Shown: positions 29,201-35,513 of the stretch, one piece after another
How positions within the stretch are numbered: the stretch's first letter is position 1
How the letters are laid out: each line of letters opens with the position of its first letter
From: a bacterium
Lineage (GTDB): Bacteria > CLD3 > SB21
NCBI GenBank assembly: GCA_013359335.1
Contig: JABWBZ010000016.1
Span: 1 to 35,513, forward strand
Direction: 5' to 3'
DNA length: 35,513 nt
Notes under the pieces: generated by a model
What the model was told of the DNA's origin: nothing
The model's database searches: none
The model's input: the letters and a program-made list of their open reading frames with translations, nothing else
Position numbers and translations under genes: made by a program

Positions 29201-29364
29201 TTCCGATGGGTATCGCCGTCGTGGGCGGGCTTATTTTTTCAGGTCTGCTGACGTTGTATGTGATTCCAGCGATCTACACGTATTTTACCAAAGAAGGACA
29301 AGCCGTTTCCAACGTTGCCGATGTTCCTGAAGAAGTCAAAGAAGCGGAATACCAAAGCGTTTAA
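26263..29364 (+). CDS. RND efflux permease, HAE1/AcrB family
   Basis: CIRRPVLAMVLNIVVVLFG...REYPAVDPPIVTVSTNYTGANADVIESQITEPLEESINGI; TM4 GIVLAIGLVVDDAIVVLENI; 1033 aa. Confidence 0.96.
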   Translation: MSLSATCIRRPVLAMVLNIVVVLFGVIGFTYLGVREYPAVDPPIVTVSTNYTGANADVIESQITEPLEESINGIAGIRSLTSTSREARSTITVEFDLEIDLEAAANDVRDRVSRAMRNLPVDADPPVVTKADANASPVVSINLQSDTRSLIDISAFANNVFKERLQTIPGVSEIRIWGEKKYAMRIWLDPAKMAAYQLTPLDVRNALNRENVELPSGRIEGDATELTVRTIARLTTPAEFDDLIIKEVGGNIVRLKDIGQAVLGPENERTILKRDGIPAIGIVAVPQPGANNIAIADEFYKRVEQIKAELPKDLRVDYAFDVTKYIRKSIGEVEETIFIAFGLVVLIIFLFLRDWRTTLIPVLAIPISLIGSFFIMYMFNFSINVLTLLGIVLAIGLVVDDAIVVLENIYAKVEQGMPPLQAGFKGSAEIYFAVISTTVALAAVFLPVIFLQGLTGRLFREFGIVVAGSVIISAFVSLTLTPMMSTRIIQSHMQHNWFYNITEPFFVALSNGYRKTLHAFMHRRWLGFVAMVFSAILIFVLGASIPSELAPLEDRSWLQISTTAPEGATFEYMDSYMSRMVDMIKETLPEAQAVMSVTSPGFAASGSVNSGFVRLFLKDPQDRTRTQQEVADDLMKKIKFFTEARTIVIQEQSIRAGGGGLPVQFVLQAPNFEKLREALPKFFEAARQRPEFQVVDVNLKFNKPEIRIDIDRNRAKALGVSASDIAQTLQLAYSGQRFGYFIMDGKQYQIIGQVARAKRDEPLDMKSLYVKNQDGKLIQLDNLVTLTEQVSPPQLYRFNRYISATVSAGLNKGYTMGEGIKAMQEIADDILDDTFSTALDGPSKDFSESSSSLLFAFLLALILIYLVLSAQFESFRGPFIILFTVPLAMAGALLSLWVFGQTLNIFSQIGQIVLIGLVTKNGILIVEFANQRLAAGLSVRDAVIDAATARLRPILMTSLSTILGILPIALALGAGSESRVPMGIAVVGGLIFSGLLTLYVIPAIYTYFTKEGQAVSNVADVPEEVKEAEYQSV

Positions 29365-29477
29365 CCCGTCTCAAATAAATATTACCACACAAAGCTCCGC
29401 CACGACGGATTGGCTGCAAAGGCCGAAATGTGATCAGGGAAATATCCGTTTAAGATTTCCCGTTATCCTAAGAAAAA

Positions 29478-30830
29478 TTGGAGCCCTTTGAAAATAACCT
29501 TTGCACCGACGCAGTTTCAGTTGAACAAATGATTGACACCATGAATTCATCCGGAAAAAATATTCTGATTATTACTTTGATCGTTAGCGTGGGTGTTGTT
29601 TTTATCACGCTTTTGTCCGACGTTTCCGATTCGAAAGATTCGGCTTTTATATATTCATCGTACAACACACACGCCAACGGCACGCATGCGCTGTATACGC
29701 TGCTCGGCGAATCGGGTTTTTCGCCGGCACGGCTGCGGAAAGATTTTCGCGCCAAAGAACTTGCCGGCCAACGTAACGTCCTTATCAGCGTAGCGCCAAT
29801 CGACACATTGGGCCATGCCGAACTGGATTCGCTGAGCGATCGTGTGTTCAACGGATCGACGGCCATATTTTTTTACAGCCGCTCGATCGCAAAACTTCTG
29901 CTTCGCTTTGGAATTCATCACGGCGATTTTTATGGGTCCGATTTATTGACGTTGCAGCAACCCGCCGCTCACAACGTGTTTGTCGATACGCTCAGCGTTC
30001 CGAACGCCGATTCAGGAAAGATTATATCCGCGCGTTTCTATTCCGATTCCGCGGTGTACACCGTTTTGTATGCCAATGATCGTTGCGATGCGATTATCGA
30101 AGTTCCTCACGGCGAAGGCGCGTTCATTTTTTTTCATTCGCCGGATTACGTGTCCAATGCTCATTTGGCCGAAGGCCGTCAGGCGGATGCGCTTATCCGG
30201 ATGATGACGTTTACGGCGTCGGGCGATTACCGTTCGTTTAACCGGATTTATTTCGATGAATACCACCAGGGTTTTCGGGAGTTTCAATCGTTCATTCAAT
30301 GGTTTGACGAATGGCCGGTTAAATTTGGAATTTTGATTGCGTGCCTTGGGCTGATTATTTGGGCGTATTCCGGAGCAAGGCGGTTCGGCCGGCCGGTGCC
30401 GGTGCGCGTTCAACCGGTACGTTCATCCAAAGCGCATATCGAATCCGTCACGCGCGTATACCGGCGCGCCCGCGCCAACCGGCTCATTCTCAAAATCTGG
30501 CGGCAATGGCTGATGCAATTTCTCTACGACCGTTATAAAACCGGATCGGAAACGAAACTTGCGCAGATGCTGGCCAATCGTTATAATCTCAACGGCGAAA
30601 CGGTTCTCAAACTCTTCCGTGAGACCGACCGCAAAATCCGCGACGCGGAAATGGCGGCAACGCAGGAACCCGTTCAAAAACGCGAAGTATCGATAGCCGA
30701 CGGCGATCTGACAAGGCTTTGCCGCCATATCGATGCGCTTTATTTTTTACATCAGAAAAAAATTCATGTAACTTCGGAGAAATCTCTTGATGGAAAATCC
30801 CAGCACCATGACGCAAACCGTCGCCGATAA
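29478..30830 (+). CDS. DUF4350-like membrane protein (start uncertain; ATG at 29529 or 29541 possible)
   Basis: N-terminal TM, SSYNTHANGTHALYTLLGESGFSPARLRKDF, central TM KFGILIACLGLIIWAYSGARRFGRPVP; immediately upstream of and overlapping moxR. Confidence 0.8.
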   Translation: MEPFENNLCTDAVSVEQMIDTMNSSGKNILIITLIVSVGVVFITLLSDVSDSKDSAFIYSSYNTHANGTHALYTLLGESGFSPARLRKDFRAKELAGQRNVLISVAPIDTLGHAELDSLSDRVFNGSTAIFFYSRSIAKLLLRFGIHHGDFYGSDLLTLQQPAAHNVFVDTLSVPNADSGKIISARFYSDSAVYTVLYANDRCDAIIEVPHGEGAFIFFHSPDYVSNAHLAEGRQADALIRMMTFTASGDYRSFNRIYFDEYHQGFREFQSFIQWFDEWPVKFGILIACLGLIIWAYSGARRFGRPVPVRVQPVRSSKAHIESVTRVYRRARANRLILKIWRQWLMQFLYDRYKTGSETKLAQMLANRYNLNGETVLKLFRETDRKIRDAEMAATQEPVQKREVSIADGDLTRLCRHIDALYFLHQKKIHVTSEKSLDGKSQHHDANRRR

Positions 30831-31752
30831 ACTGCGCGCGGAAATCCAAAAAGTTATTGTCGGACAATCGTACGTGATCGATCACGCGATGATTGCCTTG
30901 TTCAGCGGCGGCCACGTTTTGCTTGAAGGCGTTCCGGGCACTGCCAAAACGCTTCTCGTAAAAACAATGGCGATGGCGATGACCGGCGATTTCAAACGCA
31001 TTCAATTTACGCCCGATCTAATGCCATCGGATGTTGTCGGTACAAATGTTTTCGATTCCAAATCATCCGCTTTCGTATTGAAAAAAGGCCCGATTTTTAC
31101 CAACCTTGCGTTGATCGACGAGGTCAATCGCGCCCCGGCCAAAACACAGGCTGCTTTGTTGGAGGTTATGGAAGAACGGCAAGTAACTATTGATGGCACA
31201 CGTTATCCGTTGTCCGAACCGTTCATCGTTTTTGCCACGCAGAATCCTATCGAATACGAAGGCACGTACGCGCTGCCTGAGGCGCAGTTGGATCGTTTTA
31301 TGTTCAAAATCATGATCGATTATCCCGCGGCTGAAGAAGAAAATCAGATCCTGAGAAATTATCATCACGGATTTACGACGCGCGATCTTTCCAGCGCTCA
31401 TGTCGGCAGCGTCGTCACGCCGGCCGATATCGAGCGATGCCGCGCGGAAATTCAAAACGTTAAAATCGAAGAAAGCGTGATCGGCTATATTACGCAAATC
31501 GTACGCAAAACGCGCGACTACCCCAGCATACTGGTCGGCGCCAGCCCGCGCGCCGCCGTGTCCTTGCTCCTTGCTGCCAAAACCCGTACGGCGATGCGCG
31601 GCCTCGATTATGTCAATCCTGACGATATTAAATTTATCGCACGCCCCGTGTTGCGCCATCGTATCCTGCTGCAGCCGGAGATGGAATTGGAAGGCATTCG
31701 TTCCGACGAAGTCATCGGAGAAATTCTCAACATCGTGCCGGTGCCGCGATGA
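30790..31752 (+). CDS. MoxR family AAA+ ATPase
   Basis: GHVLLEGVPGTAKTLLVKTMA Walker A; NLALIDEVNRAPAKTQAALLEVMEERQVTIDG; FATQNPIEYEGTYALPEAQLDRFM. Confidence 0.97.
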   Translation: MENPSTMTQTVADKLRAEIQKVIVGQSYVIDHAMIALFSGGHVLLEGVPGTAKTLLVKTMAMAMTGDFKRIQFTPDLMPSDVVGTNVFDSKSSAFVLKKGPIFTNLALIDEVNRAPAKTQAALLEVMEERQVTIDGTRYPLSEPFIVFATQNPIEYEGTYALPEAQLDRFMFKIMIDYPAAEEENQILRNYHHGFTTRDLSSAHVGSVVTPADIERCRAEIQNVKIEESVIGYITQIVRKTRDYPSILVGASPRAAVSLLLAAKTRTAMRGLDYVNPDDIKFIARPVLRHRILLQPEMELEGIRSDEVIGEILNIVPVPR

Positions 31753-33407
31753 AACAGACATCTCCTTCGGCGTGTTCGTCCCTTCAACTCCGCCCAGGAA
31801 TCGAACTCCTGCTTTTATTCATTTTGACAGTACACGGCTATTCGCAAAAATTCATAAGCATCACCATCGATGATCCGCATACGGAATCCACGCCTTTGCT
31901 GTTGTGGCCAGAACGCAACGATCGCATTCTAAACGCTCTCCAAACTAATGATTTGAAAGCCGCGTTGTTTGTTTGTGGCAAGCGCGTGGACAACGATGAA
32001 GGACGCGAACTCCTGAAAGCTTGGGATCGCAATAATCATCGAATCGCCAATCATTCGTACTCTCATTTTTATTTCCACTCGAATAAACAAACGTTACAAT
32101 CTTTTCAAAATGATTTCCTCAAAGGCGATTCGGTTATTCAATCGTACCGTAATTATACCAAGTTATTTCGATTTCCCTATTTGAAAGAAGGCAACTCGAT
32201 CGAGAAACGCGACGGCTTTAGAAATTTTCTACAGGAACAGCGTTACCAAAACGGTCATGTAACCATCGACGCTTCCGATTGGTATGTTGATCAACGCCTG
32301 CGCGACACATTGGCCAAAAATCCGAATGCCGACTTGACGGGTTACAAAGAATTTTACATCCGGCATATTTTAGATCGCGCAGAATATTACGACGGTCTTG
32401 CGCGTGAATATGTAAAACGTCCGATCTTTCACACGCTTTTGCTTCATCACAATCTTCTCAATGCCCTGTTCCTGGATGCGCTTATTCAACGGCTTAAACA
32501 AAACGGATGGACGTTGATCGATGCCGACAGCGCGTACACCGATTCCGTTTATTCGCTAAACCCGGATGTTACTCCGGCCGGCGAAAGTTTAGTGTGGGCG
32601 ATTGCGAAAATCAGCGGCGCCACGGGTTTACGCTATCCGGCAGAAGACGGTCTGTACGAAAAAGAAAAATTAGACAGCTTCTTGTTGAAATTTGATGCCG
32701 CCTGGCGCGATACTTTAACCGGAATGAATTTCCAAAAAATCAAACCGGGAGAATTTTTAATGGGGCTTCAAAACGACTCAAGCGCGCCGCCTCATTCCGT
32801 ACGTATTACCAAACCGTTTTTCATCAGCCGCTACGAAGTGACGCAAAAGCAGTGGAGAACGATTATGGACACCAACCCAAGCCAATTCAAAGATTGCGGT
32901 GATGATTGCCCGGTTGAAAATGTTAATTGGTTCGAGGTAAAAAAATTTATCGAAAAGCTGAATGCCAGAACCGGGTTGACATTTCGATTGCCTACTGAAA
33001 CCGAATGGGAATATATTTGCCGCGCCGGAACATCGACGGCGTTTAATACCGGTGACGTTCTGACAACGGATCAAGCTAATTATGACGGCAACTGGCCGCA
33101 CGGAAATTCCGCTAAAGGAATTTTCCGCGCCAAACCGCTTCCGGTCGGAAGTTTTGCGCCGAACGCATGGAACATCTACGACATGCATGGTAACGTTTGG
33201 GAATGGTGCGAAGATGATTTCTGCCCGTATCCCGACGCAACAGAAACGGATCCTTTGCGTATCTGCAGCGCCGGTAAAAAAATCATCCGCGGCGGCAGTT
33301 GGTATTTCGGCGCTGACATCGCGCGAAGCGGGCGCCGTTATACGCACGAGCCGCAAGATCGCGGCCCGAGCCTTGGATTCCGGTTGGTTCGGGAAATCAC
33401 ACCATAA
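31749..33407 (+). CDS. Polysaccharide deacetylase (NodB-like) fused to C-terminal formylglycine-generating-enzyme/sulfatase-modifying-factor-like domain
   Basis: N: ITIDDP, NHSYSH, RFPYLKEG, DASDWYVD, LLLHHN; C: KIKPGEFLMG...ISRYEVTQKQWRTIM...PVENVNWFEVKKFIEKLN...RLPTETEWEYICRAG...DMHGNVWEWCEDDF...IRGGSW...LGFRLVR; ATGA overlap with moxR. Confidence 0.92.
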   Translation: MKQTSPSACSSLQLRPGIELLLLFILTVHGYSQKFISITIDDPHTESTPLLLWPERNDRILNALQTNDLKAALFVCGKRVDNDEGRELLKAWDRNNHRIANHSYSHFYFHSNKQTLQSFQNDFLKGDSVIQSYRNYTKLFRFPYLKEGNSIEKRDGFRNFLQEQRYQNGHVTIDASDWYVDQRLRDTLAKNPNADLTGYKEFYIRHILDRAEYYDGLAREYVKRPIFHTLLLHHNLLNALFLDALIQRLKQNGWTLIDADSAYTDSVYSLNPDVTPAGESLVWAIAKISGATGLRYPAEDGLYEKEKLDSFLLKFDAAWRDTLTGMNFQKIKPGEFLMGLQNDSSAPPHSVRITKPFFISRYEVTQKQWRTIMDTNPSQFKDCGDDCPVENVNWFEVKKFIEKLNARTGLTFRLPTETEWEYICRAGTSTAFNTGDVLTTDQANYDGNWPHGNSAKGIFRAKPLPVGSFAPNAWNIYDMHGNVWEWCEDDFCPYPDATETDPLRICSAGKKIIRGGSWYFGADIARSGRRYTHEPQDRGPSLGFRLVREITP

Positions 33408-33418
33408 GGAATGACCCT

Positions 33419-34411
33419 ATGATCCGCTCGTATGCTGCAACTGCAAAAAAAAGCATTCTTACTCCGTTTGAATTTACACTTCCGCCGCTTACGGACGTGG
33501 ATGTGGTCATTGCTGTAAAATATTGCGCGCTGTGTCACAGCGACATTCATCTGATCGACGGCGATTGGGGCATCGCAAAATATCCGCTCGTGCCCGGGCA
33601 TGAAATTATCGGACAGATTGTTCAAATCGGAAACAAAGTTGCCGGTTTTTCAGAAGGCCAATGGGTAGGCGTGGGCTGGCAGTCCGGTTCGTGCGGCCAA
33701 TGCGCGCCATGTACTCACGGAATGGAACATCTCTGCGTCACCGGAAAAAAACGTACGTGCGTCAACGGCTTTGGAGGTTTGTCCGAAAAAGTCGTCATTG
33801 ATAGCCGGTTTGTGTACGCGATCCCCGATGGTTTTGAACTGATTTCCGCTGCGCCGCTGATGTGCGCGGGTTTGACGGTATTTTCGCCGTTGGAAAGACT
33901 ATTGCTATCGGATGTACAGCGAGTCGGCGTCATCGGTATCGGCGGGCTCGGCCACCTCGCCGTGCAAATGGCCAAAGCGATGGGCGCGGAAGTGTACGCA
34001 TTTGACAGCGTTTCTGAAAAAGCAAAATCAGCCGAAGTGCTCGGCGCGATCCCCCTTCACGATCCGAAATCCGCGCCGCCGATGAATTTGATTTTGTCGA
34101 CGTCTTCGGCGCAACTCGACTGGAATTTCTGGATGGAACGGCTCGATTTTAACGGGGTTTTTTGTCTGGTGGGTTATCCGCCGGGCGATGTTGCCGTCGC
34201 CAACGATCATTTATTGGACGGACAAAAATCAATTACCGGCAGTGTGATCGGAAGTCCGGCGACGATGCGGCACATGCTGCAGTTTTGTTTACGCCATTCG
34301 ATCCGGCCTCATATTGAAACGATGCCATTTTCGCGTGTGAATGAAGCGCTCGACAGAGTACGCGCAGGAAAAGTCAATTTCAGAATGGTGCTCGAAAACG
34401 ATTGGAAGTAA
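33419..34411 (+). CDS. Zinc-dependent alcohol dehydrogenase (YahK/cinnamyl-ADH-like)
   Basis: CALCHSDIHLIDGDWGIAKYPLVPGHEIIGQIVQIG; GSCGQCAPCTHGMEHLC structural Zn; GIGGLGHLAVQMAKAMGAEVYAF. Confidence 0.95.
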   Translation: MIRSYAATAKKSILTPFEFTLPPLTDVDVVIAVKYCALCHSDIHLIDGDWGIAKYPLVPGHEIIGQIVQIGNKVAGFSEGQWVGVGWQSGSCGQCAPCTHGMEHLCVTGKKRTCVNGFGGLSEKVVIDSRFVYAIPDGFELISAAPLMCAGLTVFSPLERLLLSDVQRVGVIGIGGLGHLAVQMAKAMGAEVYAFDSVSEKAKSAEVLGAIPLHDPKSAPPMNLILSTSSAQLDWNFWMERLDFNGVFCLVGYPPGDVAVANDHLLDGQKSITGSVIGSPATMRHMLQFCLRHSIRPHIETMPFSRVNEALDRVRAGKVNFRMVLENDWK

Positions 34412-34545
34412 AATTCATATTTTTCTACCTACCTGAACAGATAATTTTTTTTATTTTCTTGCCAATTCAAGCCACAATTCACCCGTTCAGATAAAAAATC
34501 GCCGAGATATCATCAAAAAAATTCCATCGATTTTTCTGGAAAAAT

Positions 34546-34618
34546 GAGCGCTTTCGAGTCTTATTAATAAAAAGAACGTTGAAATAAAAAAAACGTCTTT
34601 TTTAAACTCGAAGAGCTC
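34546..34618. other. Long imperfect inverted repeat, possible structured RNA
   Basis: Nested arms GAGC/GCTC, TTCGAGT/ACTCGAA, AAAAAG/CTTTTT, ACGTT/AACGT by inspection. Confidence 0.4.
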
Positions 34619-34763
34619 TAGCTTCCTAGGGACTTACAGGCTACTCAATCCTTCCCGTTTCTTGCTGACCCAAAGAAACTGCGACGCTGAAGGCTGCACG
34701 AAGCCTTTTGTGTCAGACATTGTGGTAAAAAAATCGTCGTATGACGGCTTACGTTGACCAACG

Positions 34764-34952
34764 TAAGGCCTACGATAAGCATTTTAGCTTATAAAATCGT
34801 CATTTTAGGCTTATCGATCATGACTCTAAACCTAACGATCAGCATTTTACGCTTAACGATGACAATCGTAAGCCTAACGATTAGCATTTTATGCTTAACA
34901 ATGACGAATCGTAAGCCTAACGATTGTCAATTTACGCTTAACGATGTCGATT
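34764..34952. repeat. 21-bp degenerate tandem repeat array, 9 monomers
   Basis: Consensus about TAmGCyTAACGATkAsmATTT; monomer starts 34764, 34785, 34806, 34827, 34848, 34869, 34890, 34912, 34933 (lengths 21,21,21,21,21,21,22,21,20). Confidence 0.85.
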
Positions 34953-35088
34953 TACGCCATAAATTATAAAATTTATGGCCTAAGCGCCGATCAATTTGTT
35001 TAGATAAGCGCTTGTTAATATCAATTTTAGGCATTGTTACTGATACAATGCTTTGTTTTAATCCATTAAATAAAAAGGAGTTAGCAAA

Positions 35089-35451
35089 ATGGCTAAAAAT
35101 GAGCATGTGCGTCTGTCTCCAACCGTGGTCCAGGCAGATCGTGACGCCGTAGCGGCATTGCAAAAGATCGCCGGTTATACGCCGAATAATCCGGCTTACA
35201 GCTTGGCAGCAGTTCAAACCGCCCACAATGACATGCTGGCGGCACAGGCAGCCGAAGCCCAGGCGTACGCTGCACTGGCAACGGCACGCGACGTCGCTAC
35301 AGCTAAAGAATGGGCCTATCATAACCTGATCCTCGGCGTCAAGGATCAGGTCAGCGGGCAATTCGGTAAAAACTCAAACGAACTGCAGTCGCTCGGCCTC
35401 AAAAAGAAATCCGAATATAAAACTCGCGGCCGGACGCAGAAAAAAGAATAA
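35089..35451 (+). CDS. Hypothetical Ala-rich helical protein, 120 aa
   Basis: aaaaaggag RBS before ATG; MAKNEHVRLSPTVVQADRDAVAALQKIAGYTPNNPAYS...GVKDQVSGQFGKNSNELQSLGLKKKSEYKTRGRTQKKE. Confidence 0.85.
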   Translation: MAKNEHVRLSPTVVQADRDAVAALQKIAGYTPNNPAYSLAAVQTAHNDMLAAQAAEAQAYAALATARDVATAKEWAYHNLILGVKDQVSGQFGKNSNELQSLGLKKKSEYKTRGRTQKKE

Positions 35452-35459
35452 ACCGGAAA

Positions 35460-35490
35460 GTCACCCCGAACTTGGTTCGGGGTATGTGAC
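35460..35490. repeat. REP-like/terminator-like palindrome
   Basis: GTCACCCCGAAC...GTTCGGGG-tat-GTGAC nested inverted repeat directly after the 120-aa ORF. Confidence 0.6.
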
Positions 35491-35513
35491 ACCAATAGCG
35501 GCCTCAGCGATCT

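Noticed and set aside
31063-31761. 232-aa ORF antisense to moxR
   Set aside because: Opposite a highly conserved AAA+ gene; composition typical of antisense reading.
34764-34952. CRISPR array
   Set aside because: Repeats are contiguous 21-mers with no unique spacers, copies are degenerate, and no cas genes are nearby.
34754-34969. 71-aa ORF with heptad pattern (ILRLTMTIVSLTISILCLTMT)
   Set aside because: The 7-aa periodicity is simply the 21-bp array translated; 22- and 20-bp monomers break the repeat frame near its end, and no RBS is evident.
34927-35361. 144-aa minus-strand ORF overlapping the array and the 120-aa gene
   Set aside because: Antisense to a better-supported CDS with a strong RBS, and it runs through the repeat/palindrome region.

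Overview
Chromosomal-looking window from a Gram-negative bacterium (LpxA, RND efflux pump, lipoproteins, Y_Y_Y/Reg_prop sensor; FCB-like in style, taxonomy not established). Annotation is from reading the sequence and supplied ORFs only; no database search was run. Left to right: partial LytS/YehU-type histidine kinase (-); small housekeeping/stress proteins (YbhB/Raf kinase inhibitor-like, DUF1761-like, RidA, DUF3052-like); a PaoABC-type aldehyde/xanthine oxidoreductase operon (-) with a small lipoprotein inserted between subunits and a Cys-rich 71-aa ORF at its end; an outer-membrane-like protein, an alpha/beta hydrolase lipoprotein, a membrane AraC regulator, HtpG, an AraC regulator, DinB, SDR-LpxA, ABC-2 permease, thioredoxin-like and amidohydrolase genes; a 1081-aa beta-propeller/Y_Y_Y/TM/Ser-Thr kinase fusion; OsmC; a small OB-fold-like secreted protein; an RRM RNA-binding protein with a structured leader; a carboxymuconolactone decarboxylase-RND efflux operon; DUF4350-MoxR coupled to a polysaccharide deacetylase/FGE-like fusion; a zinc alcohol dehydrogenase; and a non-coding region with a 21-bp tandem array and several hairpins upstream of an orphan 120-aa ORF. 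The best candidates for something undescribed are (a) the apparent transcription attenuator in the RRM leader, (b) the helically phased 21-bp array at 34764-34952, (c) the propeller-kinase fusion with a shortened P-loop, and (d) the MoxR-coupled deacetylase/FGE-like fusion.
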